Origin: UBA1447 sp964612185
GTDB taxonomy: Bacteria; Bacillota; Clostridia; Oscillospirales; Acutalibacteraceae
Reading direction: 5' to 3'
Assembly (NCBI GenBank): GCA_964612185.1
Contig: CAZTCR010000031.1
Coordinates: 1 to 32,223, forward strand
Length of the DNA: 32,223 bases
A program made the position numbers and the translations under genes. Shown one piece after another: positions 1 to 7,805 of the stretch. The notes under the pieces were generated by a model. It did no database searches. It was not told where the DNA came from and saw only the letters and a list, made by a program, of their open reading frames with translations. Numbering within the stretch: the first letter of the stretch is position 1; every line of letters starts with the position of its first letter.

Positions 1-12
1 GGATTCACAGGC

Positions 13-33
13 GGAACGCACGCAATGCGTTCC
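13..33. repeat. Short hairpin, possibly a REP-like intergenic element
   Basis: A perfect inverted repeat with 8-bp arms (13-20 GGAACGCA, 26-33 TGCGTTCC) around a 5-base loop. It lies in the non-coding stretch downstream of the 140-1432 gene and has no T-run on either side, so it is not a standard terminator. Compact GC-rich hairpins like this are often dispersed intergenic repeats in Clostridia. Only one copy is visible here, so the repeat status is a guess. Confidence 0.4.
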
Positions 34-114
34 CTACAACAGGCGCGGGTGTCCCTCCCACAATTATTCATTGGCTGTGCGGCAGCACATTCTTTCATCC
101 ATTCATTATTCATC

Positions 115-136
115 GAAACGACATGGGTGTCGTTTC
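115..136. other. Hairpin just after the his operon's last gene
   Basis: Perfect 8-bp stem GAAACGAC/GTCGTTTC (115-122 and 129-136) with a 6-base loop, 3 bases past the stop codon of the minus-strand gene ending at 140. No T-run follows on the minus strand, so it is not a canonical intrinsic terminator. It could stabilise the 3' end of the operon transcript or be a dispersed repeat. The rest of 1-139 shows no coding signal. Confidence 0.4.
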
Positions 137-139
137 ACA

Positions 140-1432
140 TCAGTCTCTGTTGCTCTCAATTTTAACCGGAATGCCCATTTTGACAAAACGGGTGAAAAAC
201 TCGCGTTCCACATCACTTTCCCGATACAGATTCGCGAAGGTTAAAGCCATGGTGTTTTGATAACTCACCCCGCCGATGCGCGCACCGTTGAGTTTACCCG
301 GACCGGTCATCAAGATGCAGCGTTCCACACAGCGCTCCATATCCGCCGGCAGCCGGACAACCCCGAGGTTGGAAAGCAAAAAACTCGTTCGCCGCTCCCC
401 TGTGAGTAAAAAAGAGATGCCGATGCCGATTTTTTTCAAGAACAGAGGCATTGCGCGCATGAAAGGATTGGTTTCGAGCTTCAAGTTGGCGGTCATCATG
501 GCGTTGAGTTCTTTGGGGTTGTTGATATACCGGAGATACAGGGATACCTGTTTGAGAATCTCCTCAAAGGTGTATTCACCCGCGTTCGGGTCAATGCGCA
601 CATCATAACACAGGGAAAAGTTGCGAAGAGTTTGTGAGGGGAAGAAGTTGCGGAGGTTAACGGGTATCTGGGCGCTGATTTCCTTTTGCCTGCGCTTTTC
701 CGCAAGCTGTTTGCGGTACAGCACATCCAGCATGAGCGCGGCTAAAAATTCGGTGATGGTCGCGCCTTGCTTTTTCGCCTGGGCACTGAGTTTATCCACG
801 GGCAGATAACCGGTGGTAATGTTGACGGTATGTGCGGGCATCTTTTTACCCCTTGCGTGGTAGACATACCCGCCGCGCTTTTTCGGTTTTGCTTTTGAAG
901 AAGCAAACCGAGCGAAGGAATCCTCCAATTCGTCCGGGGTTGACGGTTCATCCAAAGCAAGGATGACATCGTTCGCCGGAATAACACAGCCCATGAGCCG
1001 CAAGTACTGAGCCGTAAGGGTTGTTATAAAGCGGGACGCGCCATACGCGTCGCAAAGAACATGGAAAAAATCGAGCGAAATCCTGTTCTCGTAATAATAT
1101 ACCCTGAAAAGAAAACGCCGGTTTTCATTCCATTTGATACGATGGCATGGATTTTGAATATCCGGCAATACCGGCGGCGCTGTGTGCTTGTTCTTTTCCA
1201 GATAATACCAAAAAAAGCCCCTGCGCATTCTTACATCAAAACACGGGAAACGGACAATCGTCTGCTCCAGCGCCTGTTCAAGAAGGCCGGGGTCTATTTT
1301 TTTATCAAGCGTTACCGACAGGCGGAAGATGTTGGACCACTTTGAGGAGTTTTGCCCGGGGAAAATCTTTGCCGCGTTGTCGAGCTTGAACCATGGCCGC
1401 TGCTTGCCGGCATGTTTACCCTTGTTTGACAT
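140..1432 (-). CDS. Condensation/alcohol-acetyltransferase-like protein
   Basis: A 430-residue protein that resembles the CoA-dependent acyltransferase superfamily (alcohol acetyltransferase, PapA and NRPS condensation-like proteins). The key visible motif is DFFHVLCDAYG at residues 121-131, a variant of HHxxxDG: the general-base His (H124) and the Asp (D128) are kept, while the first His is Phe and the Gly is displaced. The N-terminal half carries the typical pattern of an L-x-x-A-L helix, RFP and an aromatic-rich strand. A second lobe spans roughly residues 205-425. No signal peptide or clear membrane segment is visible. The ATG is preceded by AAGGGA, and only 11 bases separate it from hisE, so it is probably co-transcribed with the histidine genes. 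The acyl donor and acceptor cannot be inferred. The superfamily call is fairly firm; the specific activity is unknown. Confidence 0.7.
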   Translation of the reverse strand: MSNKGKHAGKQRPWFKLDNAAKIFPGQNSSKWSNIFRLSVTLDKKIDPGLLEQALEQTIVRFPCFDVRMRRGFFWYYLEKNKHTAPPVLPDIQNPCHRIKWNENRRFLFRVYYYENRISLDFFHVLCDAYGASRFITTLTAQYLRLMGCVIPANDVILALDEPSTPDELEDSFARFASSKAKPKKRGGYVYHARGKKMPAHTVNITTGYLPVDKLSAQAKKQGATITEFLAALMLDVLYRKQLAEKRRQKEISAQIPVNLRNFFPSQTLRNFSLCYDVRIDPNAGEYTFEEILKQVSLYLRYINNPKELNAMMTANLKLETNPFMRAMPLFLKKIGIGISFLLTGERRTSFLLSNLGVVRLPADMERCVERCILMTGPGKLNGARIGGVSYQNTMALTFANLYRESDVEREFFTRFVKMGIPVKIESNRD

Positions 1433-1443
1433 AAGTGTTCCCT

Positions 1444-1770
1444 TTATGAGTTCGGGTCGGAGCTGTGTGTTTTTTTCAAGTTGCCGATTTTTTGGCTGCG
1501 TTTTGCAAGCTCCGCGTCAATATCATCGGGTGTAATCCCCTGCTGTGCCATGAGTACCACCAAGTGATATAGCAAATCGGTTATTTCCAGTACCGTTTCC
1601 GCTTTGTCGCCGTTTTTCGCGGCGATGATGGTCTCAGCGCATTCCTCGCCGCATTTTTTCAGGATTTTATCAAGCCCTTTTTCAAAAAGATAACAGGTAT
1701 AGGAACCCTCGACAGGGCTTTCCTTTCGTTGTTTCACAGTATGATACAGTTCAGCCAGCGCGTCTTTCAT
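1444..1770 (-). CDS. hisE: Phosphoribosyl-ATP pyrophosphatase HisE
   Basis: A 108-residue all-alpha MazG-like protein that hydrolyses phosphoribosyl-ATP to phosphoribosyl-AMP, the second step of histidine synthesis. The metal-binding helix GEECAETIIAAKNGD and the following EITDLLYHLVVLM helix are the family signature. The open frame extends further upstream inside hisI, but the start is placed at the ATG at 1770. That ATG overlaps the hisI stop in a TGATG arrangement and gives the normal HisE length. HisE is separate from HisI here; many bacteria fuse the two as HisIE. Translational coupling with hisI is likely. Confidence 0.93.
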   Translation of the reverse strand: MKDALAELYHTVKQRKESPVEGSYTCYLFEKGLDKILKKCGEECAETIIAAKNGDKAETVLEITDLLYHLVVLMAQQGITPDDIDAELAKRSQKIGNLKKTHSSDPNS

Positions 1771-2120
1771 CAGTCTGCCTCCGTTTCGGTAAAGAGCTGC
1801 GGTTCCCACAGTTTTGTATAAAAACAGGTCGGATTGCCGGTATGGCACGCAGGGCCTGTTTGTTTGACACGAACAAGCAGCGTGTCGGCATCACAATCGG
1901 TCGTTATGTTCATGACCTGCTGTGTGTGGCCGGAGGTTTCGCCCTTATTCCATAGTTTTTGCCTCGAACGGCTGAAAAACCAGGTAAAACCGGTTTCCAT
2001 CGTCTTTTGCAGGGATTCTTTATTCATATAAGCGAGCATCAGCACGGCACCCGTTTCGAAATCAATGATAACGGCGGGTATCAGTTCGCTTTTTTGAAAC
2101 AGGTGATCTATATCCGTCAA
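1770..2120 (-). CDS. hisI: Phosphoribosyl-AMP cyclohydrolase HisI
   Basis: Opens the adenine ring of phosphoribosyl-AMP, the third step of histidine synthesis. Visible signatures are the stretch with KGETSGH (residues 59-65) and the zinc ligands C86, C102 and C109, the last two in the CHTGNPTCF motif. The length of 116 residues fits the family. No ATG lies near the expected N terminus. A TTG at 2120 is chosen because AAAGGA lies 10 bases upstream and the N terminus then matches family length. A longer frame starting at 2180 would run into hisA and adds unlikely residues. The gene follows hisA after 31 bases and overlaps hisE. hisF, which usually sits between hisA and hisI, is absent. Confidence 0.92.
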   Translation of the reverse strand: MTDIDHLFQKSELIPAVIIDFETGAVLMLAYMNKESLQKTMETGFTWFFSRSRQKLWNKGETSGHTQQVMNITTDCDADTLLVRVKQTGPACHTGNPTCFYTKLWEPQLFTETEAD

Positions 2121-2151
2121 GAGAATCAAATCCTTTCGAGTGCGTACGCCT

Positions 2152-2868
2152 TTATTCTTTACTGAGTATGATTGCCTCACTCAGGTTCAGGGTTCCTTTA
2201 TAAATTGAACGCCCGCAGATGGCGCCGTAAAAACCGTTTTGCTTGAGCAGTTCAATATCCCCGATGTTATGGATGCCGCCGCTGGCAATAATATCGCACT
2301 TCACGGCGGTGTTAATCGCGTTGAGCTGTTCCAAATTCGGACCGGAGAGCATGCCGTCCCTGCTGATGTCGGTATAGATGATGGTCTGAACACCAAGGGA
2401 TTCCATGCTGCGGGCGAGCATAATGTAGTCAACCCCGCTGACTTCGGTCCATCCGCCGGTTGCAGCTTTTCCGTTTTTTGCGTCGATGCCCACGGCAATC
2501 TTTTCGCCGTATTTTTTAACCGCGTCCTTTACAAGCAATGGGTCGGCAATCGCCGCGGAGCCGAGCACCACGCGCGCAATACCGTTTTGCAGGTAAAAAT
2601 CGATATCGTCCATTTTGCGTATTCCGCCGCCGAGTTCAACCTGTAATCCGCTGTTCTTTGCTGCGTCAATAAAGATTTTGCTATTTACCCTGACGCCTTG
2701 CACAGCGCCGTTCAAATCAACCATATGGAGCCATTCGGCACCGGCCGCTTTAAAAGCTTTTGCTGTTTCAAGCGGGTCAGCCGCTACTTTTTCAGCAGAG
2801 GAGAACACGCCTTGGAATAGACGGACACACTCGCCGTCCTTGATATCAATTGCGGGGAGAATGACCAT
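2152..2868 (-). CDS. hisA: ProFAR isomerase HisA
   Basis: A 238-residue (beta-alpha)8 barrel that performs the Amadori rearrangement of ProFAR to PRFAR. The catalytic aspartates expected for the family are visible as D8 (LPAIDIKDG) and D129 (VGIDAKNG). The phosphate-binding repeats ELGGGIR and IIASGGI are also present. The ATG overlaps the hisB stop by one base (TAATG), so translation is probably coupled. HisF is a paralogous barrel with the same phosphate sites, but D129 followed by a Trp-containing GGW stretch and the isomerase-type loop fit HisA better. The product PRFAR needs HisF and HisH, which are not encoded in this window. Confidence 0.94.
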   Translation of the reverse strand: MVILPAIDIKDGECVRLFQGVFSSAEKVAADPLETAKAFKAAGAEWLHMVDLNGAVQGVRVNSKIFIDAAKNSGLQVELGGGIRKMDDIDFYLQNGIARVVLGSAAIADPLLVKDAVKKYGEKIAVGIDAKNGKAATGGWTEVSGVDYIMLARSMESLGVQTIIYTDISRDGMLSGPNLEQLNAINTAVKCDIIASGGIHNIGDIELLKQNGFYGAICGRSIYKGTLNLSEAIILSKE

Positions 2869-3446
2869 TAATCGATGACTCCCTTCGTGGAAAGAGCGCC
2901 TTCGCCCTTGCGCTTGACGGCGTCGCCGATGGCGCGGGCGGCTGCTTTGAATAAGGCTTCTGTTTTATGGTGGGCGTTTTTACCCCCGAGTGTGCGCAGA
3001 TGCAGGGTCAGCCCCGCGTTGAACGCGAGCGCGCGGAAGAATTCCTCTGTCAGGCAGGTGTCATATTCCCCCACCCGCTCCTCTTCAAACGCGACATCAA
3101 ATACAATAAACGGCCTGCCGCTGACATCCACACTCGCGAACGCGAGCGCCTCATCCATCGGCACAAAGAAACTGCCGAAGCGGGCAATGCCGCCTTTGTC
3201 GCCAAGCGCCTGATTGAGCGCTTTACCCAGCACAATGCCGGTGTCCTCCACCGTATGGTGCGCGTCGACATTCAAATCCCCGGCTACGCTGACATCAAGC
3301 CCGAAGCCGCTGTGCACCCCGAAGGCCGTAAGCATGTGGTCGAAAAAGCCGATGCCTGTTTCAGCTTTGACTTCGCCGCCGTCCAGGTTTAGGCTGATTT
3401 TAATTTTTGTTTCTTTGGTTTCTCTTTTCACTTCGGCACTGCGCAT
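2868..3446 (-). CDS. hisB: Imidazoleglycerol-phosphate dehydratase HisB
   Basis: Converts imidazole glycerol phosphate to imidazole acetol phosphate. The manganese-binding motifs are visible: FFDHML (residues 34-39), HHTVEDTG (63-70) and the C-terminal NAHHKTEALFKA. At 192 residues it is the monofunctional dehydratase; the HAD-type histidinol phosphatase domain of enterobacterial HisB is absent. A GTG at 3455 could extend it by three codons, but the ATG at 3446 is preferred because AGGGAG lies 8 bases upstream. It follows hisC after 17 bases and overlaps hisA by one base. No hisH gene lies between hisB and hisA, unlike the common Firmicute order. Confidence 0.94.
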   Translation of the reverse strand: MRSAEVKRETKETKIKISLNLDGGEVKAETGIGFFDHMLTAFGVHSGFGLDVSVAGDLNVDAHHTVEDTGIVLGKALNQALGDKGGIARFGSFFVPMDEALAFASVDVSGRPFIVFDVAFEEERVGEYDTCLTEEFFRALAFNAGLTLHLRTLGGKNAHHKTEALFKAAARAIGDAVKRKGEGALSTKGVID

Positions 3447-3463
3447 AGTCCGCACTCCCTTAC

Positions 3464-4522
3464 TTATTTTTTGCCGTAATATCTCTCTATTGCCGTTATC
3501 ACTTCAATATTTTCCAGGTTTCTGCCGGCGGTTACCCGGATATAGTCGCTGAAACGGCGAATAATAATGCCGGATTTTTTAAGCGCATCAAAAAGTTCGC
3601 CCGCGTTATCGGCTTTGGCAAAAACAAAGTTCGCGTCCGCAGCAACGGGCGTGATTTTGCCGGCCAGATCTTTTTGCAGCCGTTTCAATTCAGCAAAGAG
3701 CATGTCCCGCGAAGCGTTTATCCGGGTGATCGCATGTTGGATATACTCGGTATGCGACAGAACGGCGTAGCCGATGGCCTGGCTGACGGCGTTGACATTG
3801 TAGGGCGATTTTGCCACGCGCACGGCGTTTGTCAGCACCGGGTTTGTTACCGCGAACCCCAGCCGGACAGCTGCCATGCCCATTGCCTTTGAAAGTGTTC
3901 TGAGCACAATCAGGTTGTCAAATTCTTCTGTTGCCGTCACAAGGGACTGCCCGAAAAAGTCCATATAAGCTTCATCCAAAACGACAAGTGCTGAAACATT
4001 CTGAATCAGTTTCATGACATCCGCCGCGCCCAGCCCGATGGATGTCGGGTTGCACGGGTTGGAAAAGATAATAAGCCTGACCTGTTCACTGTTGGCAAGA
4101 GCGATTGCCGCGTCAACATCGATGGTAAAATCGTCCCTTTTGGACATCGTAACGCAAGTGCATTCAATCAGGCCGCTGTAAAAGGAATACATAGAAAAAT
4201 CCGGTGAAAAGGTCAGAATCTTATCGCCCTTTTGGGTAAAGGCGTTCATTATAACGGAAATCAGATCGTCTGAACCGTTGCCGGCGGTGAGGTTCTGCGG
4301 CTTGACCCCGTAATAAGCTGCCGCAAGGGAACATAACTCCACCGCCGCGGAATCCGGATAACGGTTGAAATGCATGGCATCAACCGCGGCTTTGATATCA
4401 GCCATTACCTCGTCCGCAGGCGGCACAAAGGATTCGTTGGCATCAAGCCTGATGCGGTAGTTCCCCGCCAACGGCTCATACGGTTCCATGGACTTAATTT
4501 TTTCGTTGAGTTCAAAAGGCAT
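3464..4522 (-). CDS. hisC: Histidinol-phosphate aminotransferase HisC
   Basis: A 352-residue fold-type I PLP aminotransferase that converts imidazole acetol phosphate and glutamate to histidinol phosphate. The PLP residues are visible: SNPCNPT (154-160), D183 and Y186 in VLDEAYMDF, the Schiff-base lysine K212 in TLSKAMG, and the phosphate-binding R220. The N-terminal LDANESF motif is typical of HisC. The ATG lies 5 bases after the hisD stop, with GGTGAGG upstream inside the end of hisD. Family neighbours such as CobD-like enzymes share the fold, but the operon position makes HisC nearly certain. Confidence 0.94.
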   Translation of the reverse strand: MPFELNEKIKSMEPYEPLAGNYRIRLDANESFVPPADEVMADIKAAVDAMHFNRYPDSAAVELCSLAAAYYGVKPQNLTAGNGSDDLISVIMNAFTQKGDKILTFSPDFSMYSFYSGLIECTCVTMSKRDDFTIDVDAAIALANSEQVRLIIFSNPCNPTSIGLGAADVMKLIQNVSALVVLDEAYMDFFGQSLVTATEEFDNLIVLRTLSKAMGMAAVRLGFAVTNPVLTNAVRVAKSPYNVNAVSQAIGYAVLSHTEYIQHAITRINASRDMLFAELKRLQKDLAGKITPVAADANFVFAKADNAGELFDALKKSGIIIRRFSDYIRVTAGRNLENIEVITAIERYYGKK

Positions 4523-4527
4523 ACTAG

Positions 4528-5811
4528 TTACAACCTCACCTTTACTGAATTGGCATGCGCGGTCAGTCCCTCGGCGTTGGCAAGTGTCATAATATCACCG
4601 GCGGCCGCGTTCAAGTCCTGGCGCGTGTAGTAAATAAAACTGGATTTTTTAACAAAGCTGTCCACAGACAGCGGAGAAAAAAAGCGTGCTGTGCCGCCGG
4701 TAGGCAAAACATGGTTGGGACCGGCAAAATAATCGCCGAGGCTTTCCGGCGCGTAATCACCGAGGAAAACAGAACCGGCGTTATCGATGGAAGCCAAATA
4801 CTCCAGCGGATTTTTTACACAGAGTTCCAGATGTTCGGGCGCGAACTCGTTGCTTAAATCAATCGCCTGCGCGATTGTGCCGCAGAGAAGTATTGCGCCG
4901 TAATCGGCCAATGACTTTTTGATAATCTCTTTCCTGGAGAGCCGCTCAACCTGAAGCGATAGTTCCTGCCTTGTTTTTTCGGCAATTTCTTCGGATGTTG
5001 TGATTAATACAGCGCTTGCCAGGATATCGTGTTCCGCCTGGGACATTAAGTCCGCCGCGATAAACGACGGGTTCGCGGTTTCATCCGCGATAATCAGAAT
5101 CTCACTCGGTCCGGCAATCATATCAATATCCACCGTGCCGAAAAGCAGTTTTTTTGCCGTGGCAACATAAATGTTGCCGGGACCCACGATTTTATCCACC
5201 GCGGGGACGGTTGCGGTGCCGTATGCCAGGGCAGCAACCGCCTGTGCCCCACCGACGAGGAAAACGCGGTCAACACCCGCTATCGCGGCGGCGGCAAGGA
5301 TGTCCGGGTTGGCCTTGCCATCCTTGAAGGGCGGCGTGACCATGATAATTTCTTCCACTCCGGCGATTTTTGCCGGGATGGCGTTCATCAGCACAGACGA
5401 TGGGTATGCTGCCGTGCCGCCGGGGACATAGATGCCGACTCTTTTTAACCCCCTGACACGCTGCCCCAACAGCGAACCGCTTTTTTGGGTGTTCAGCCAG
5501 CTCTGCTGCTTCTGACGTTCATGAAAATCGCGGATATTTTCTGCCGCCTTTTTTAAAGCGGTGACAAAGTCCGGGTTGCTGCTTTGAAGCGCATCCCGCA
5601 TTTCGTCGGGGGTAATCTCAGTTTTTTCCGGCACCCTGCCGTCAAACTTCTTTGTATATTCCATGACAGCTGCGTCGCCGTTCAAGCGCACCGCTTGCAT
5701 AATCTCAAGAACGGTGGCGGTGACCGTCCGGTCCACCTCCCCGCTACGTGCTTTGAACTGACTGAGCAGTTCCCGCTCGGAAATGCCGTCAACTGCGGTA
5801 ACCGGTATCAT
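4528..5811 (-). CDS. hisD: Histidinol dehydrogenase HisD
   Basis: A 427-residue zinc- and NAD-dependent enzyme that oxidises histidinol to histidine in two steps. Family motifs seen in order are YVPGGTAAYPSSVLM, the signature IAGPSEILIIAD, the zinc and active-site stretch SQAEHD, FAPEHLEL and GPNHVLPTGGTARF. Length and order match the usual enzyme. The start codon overlaps the hisG stop by four bases (ATGA), which implies translational coupling. The next gene, hisC, starts 5 bases downstream. No residue expected to be essential is missing by eye. Confidence 0.95.
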   Translation of the reverse strand: MIPVTAVDGISERELLSQFKARSGEVDRTVTATVLEIMQAVRLNGDAAVMEYTKKFDGRVPEKTEITPDEMRDALQSSNPDFVTALKKAAENIRDFHERQKQQSWLNTQKSGSLLGQRVRGLKRVGIYVPGGTAAYPSSVLMNAIPAKIAGVEEIIMVTPPFKDGKANPDILAAAAIAGVDRVFLVGGAQAVAALAYGTATVPAVDKIVGPGNIYVATAKKLLFGTVDIDMIAGPSEILIIADETANPSFIAADLMSQAEHDILASAVLITTSEEIAEKTRQELSLQVERLSRKEIIKKSLADYGAILLCGTIAQAIDLSNEFAPEHLELCVKNPLEYLASIDNAGSVFLGDYAPESLGDYFAGPNHVLPTGGTARFFSPLSVDSFVKKSSFIYYTRQDLNAAAGDIMTLANAEGLTAHANSVKVRL

Positions 5812-6440
5812 TCAATAATCTCCTTCGCAACCTCAACATCTGTTAAAAAGCTTTCGATTTCATCCTTGCGCAGCTTCATGCTCGCGATGTTGACTATGAC
5901 TCTTGCGGAAATCGGCATGATTTCCTCGATGACCTCAAGGCCGTTTTCCTTGATGGTATTGCCGGTTTCGACGATGTCCACAATAGCATCGGCCAGGTCT
6001 AACAGGGGCGCGAGTTCCACTGACCCCTCAATTTTAATGATGTTGACATCCATGCCCTTGGTTTCAAAGAACTTGCGGGCGACATTCGGGTATTTGGTGG
6101 CGACCACCTTTTCGGCATATCCGCCGTAAAAGTCGGTGCCTTTTTTAACAGCGAGTGCAAAAAAGCATTTGCCGAAGCCCAAATCCGTCATCTCGTAAAT
6201 CTCGGCGCCGCATTCGACAATGGTATCCTTGCCGACGATGCCGATATCGCAGGCACCGTGTTCGACATAGGTGATCACATCGGCTGCTTTTGCCAGGACG
6301 ACCTCATAATCCTCCACGGAGAGAATCAGCTTGCGTCCTTTTTTAAGGAGTGTTGTACAGTCGAGCCCCATGGTTTGGAACAGACTCGTCGCCCTGCTTT
6401 CGAGCCTTCCCTTGGTCAGCGCAATTCTGATCGGTCTCAT
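5808..6440 (-). CDS. hisG: ATP phosphoribosyltransferase, short form HisG(S)
   Basis: Catalyses the first and committed step, joining ATP and PRPP. At 210 residues it is the short form that lacks the C-terminal regulatory ACT-like domain and depends on HisZ. Visible signatures are ALTKGRL near the N terminus, DIGIVGKD (65-72), and the PRPP loop region DAIVDIVETGNTIKENG (151-167). A strong AGGAGG lies 7 bases before the ATG. It is preceded by hisZ after 47 bases, consistent with the obligatory HisG-HisZ complex, in which HisZ senses histidine. Confidence 0.95.
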   Translation of the reverse strand: MRPIRIALTKGRLESRATSLFQTMGLDCTTLLKKGRKLILSVEDYEVVLAKAADVITYVEHGACDIGIVGKDTIVECGAEIYEMTDLGFGKCFFALAVKKGTDFYGGYAEKVVATKYPNVARKFFETKGMDVNIIKIEGSVELAPLLDLADAIVDIVETGNTIKENGLEVIEEIMPISARVIVNIASMKLRKDEIESFLTDVEVAKEIIE

Positions 6441-6487
6441 TTTGCTTCCTCCTTGTCGATGACAAATTTCGGTTTTTGTTTGCAGTT

Positions 6488-7687
6488 CTAAATTTCAAAG
6501 GCAGTAATGCCTTGGGCACCAACACATTCCAGCCGTTTGATTTGCTTTTCAGCCGCGTATACTTTTGCCGCCTGTAATGTTTCCTCCGTGCAGTTTTCGC
6601 ATACCAGGCTTTCGGAGTTCAGTTCCCGCACGCGCACGAGCGCCTGAACTTCATAGCCGTCTTCACCGAAAACCAATACATCAGCCGGTTTTTTGGGCGC
6701 GGCTTCGCCCCTGCTGAGCGCCGCGCCGGCAAGTGCGTCAATTTCCACACCGAAACCTGTTGCGGGCAGCTGCTTGCCGAATTCACCCGTAAGCATATCG
6801 TAGCGCCCGCCCGATAAGACTGTCAACCCGGAACCTTCAATGAAACCCCTGAAAACAACACCGGTGTAATAGTTGTTGCGGTGCACGAGACCGAGATCGA
6901 TATTAATTTTATCCCCCAGACCAAGTTGTGATAATTTTTCATACAGTTTGGCGAGATATTTCAGCGGCGCCAGCTCATCTTTGCCCTTGCACATAGCTTC
7001 CGCCTTTTTGATTACTTCACTGTCCCCGAAAAGCCGCGGCAAACTGCGCAGCACTTTTGTGGGGTCACTATCCCCAAGTGTGTCAAGCAGGTCATTGAGC
7101 GCGGCGAAATTTTTCGCTTCAATTAAATCCGTAATTTGCGTGCGGATTTCATCCGTTGTCTTGAGTGCTTTTGACAAGGCTTTGAAAAAGCCCGCATGAC
7201 CGATTTCGATACGGAAATCGGGCGCCCCGCAGCAATTGAGCGCATCGATGGCGGTTGTAATAATCTCCAGGTCCGCGCGGATGCCTGACGCGCCGATGAG
7301 TTCAATCCCCGATTGCGTGGTTTCATCACTGTGCCCGGAGAAACTGCGGAAACGGTGGAAAACCCGCTGGTTGTAATACAGCCGCAGCGGATAAGCGGCA
7401 TCCTTGAGCCTGGTAGCCGCAATACGGGCAATGGGCAGGGTGCTGTCTGGCCGTAAGACCATCATTCGTCCGGCGTAATCGGTCAGCGTATAAACAGATT
7501 CCGGTTCAATACCGGACGACTCGCGGTTGAAGACATCAAAGAACTCAAGCGTGGGTGTGATGACCTTTTTGTAGTTCCTTGCTTTGAACATCGCGGAAAG
7601 CCGGCACTCCACATTCCTGCGGGCGTCACACTCTTCGAATAAAAGGTCTCTTGTGCCTTCCGGCGTAATTTTTGAATAGCTGTTCAT
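6488..7687 (-). CDS. hisZ: ATP phosphoribosyltransferase regulatory subunit HisZ
   Basis: A 399-residue class II histidyl-tRNA synthetase-like protein that serves as the regulatory subunit of short HisG. It has the catalytic-domain paralogue: TPEGTRDLL near the start, LRPDSTLPIAR (motif 2-like), the inserted helical region, and GGRYDML with ATGFGVEID towards the C-terminal part. It is followed by a short C-terminal extension and not a full anticodon-binding domain. It is the first gene of the his operon and directly precedes hisG, which decides HisZ over HisS. Its ATG follows AAAGGTGAT, about 8 bases upstream. Confidence 0.93.
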   Translation of the reverse strand: MNSYSKITPEGTRDLLFEECDARRNVECRLSAMFKARNYKKVITPTLEFFDVFNRESSGIEPESVYTLTDYAGRMMVLRPDSTLPIARIAATRLKDAAYPLRLYYNQRVFHRFRSFSGHSDETTQSGIELIGASGIRADLEIITTAIDALNCCGAPDFRIEIGHAGFFKALSKALKTTDEIRTQITDLIEAKNFAALNDLLDTLGDSDPTKVLRSLPRLFGDSEVIKKAEAMCKGKDELAPLKYLAKLYEKLSQLGLGDKINIDLGLVHRNNYYTGVVFRGFIEGSGLTVLSGGRYDMLTGEFGKQLPATGFGVEIDALAGAALSRGEAAPKKPADVLVFGEDGYEVQALVRVRELNSESLVCENCTEETLQAAKVYAAEKQIKRLECVGAQGITAFEI

Positions 7688-7756
7688 TGGTATTGATCAC
7701 CTTTTCGGTCGAAATACGCGGCACTACAGGTACGATTTGCCGCATTCGCTTTAGCG

Positions 7757-7792
7757 TGCTACTATAGTAGCATAGCAAAGTGTTGTTGTCAA
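7757..7792 (-). promoter_or_regulatory. his operon promoter with palindromic operator
   Basis: On the minus strand a perfect -35 TTGACA (7792-7787) is followed by a 17-base spacer and a -10 TACTAT (7769-7764), 76 bases before the hisZ start. The -10 sits in the middle of a perfect 16-bp palindrome, TGCTACTATAGTAGCA (7757-7772), so a dimeric repressor bound there would block RNA polymerase. A T-box is unlikely because only about 70 leader bases remain. That leader has a 6-bp stem GCGGCA/TGCCGC at 7712-7737. HisR/YerC proteins of the TrpR family regulate his genes in some Firmicutes; assigning this site to them is inference. Confidence 0.68.
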
Positions 7793-7805
7793 CCTTTTTT
7801 ATAAA

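Noticed and set aside
5584..6129. A 181-codon plus-strand open frame opposite hisD and hisG
   Set aside because: It spans the junction of two clear his genes on the other strand and has no recognisable features.
7688..7805. T-box or other riboswitch upstream of hisZ
   Set aside because: Only about 70 leader bases lie between the predicted start of transcription and hisZ, with one simple 6-bp stem and no T-box sequence.
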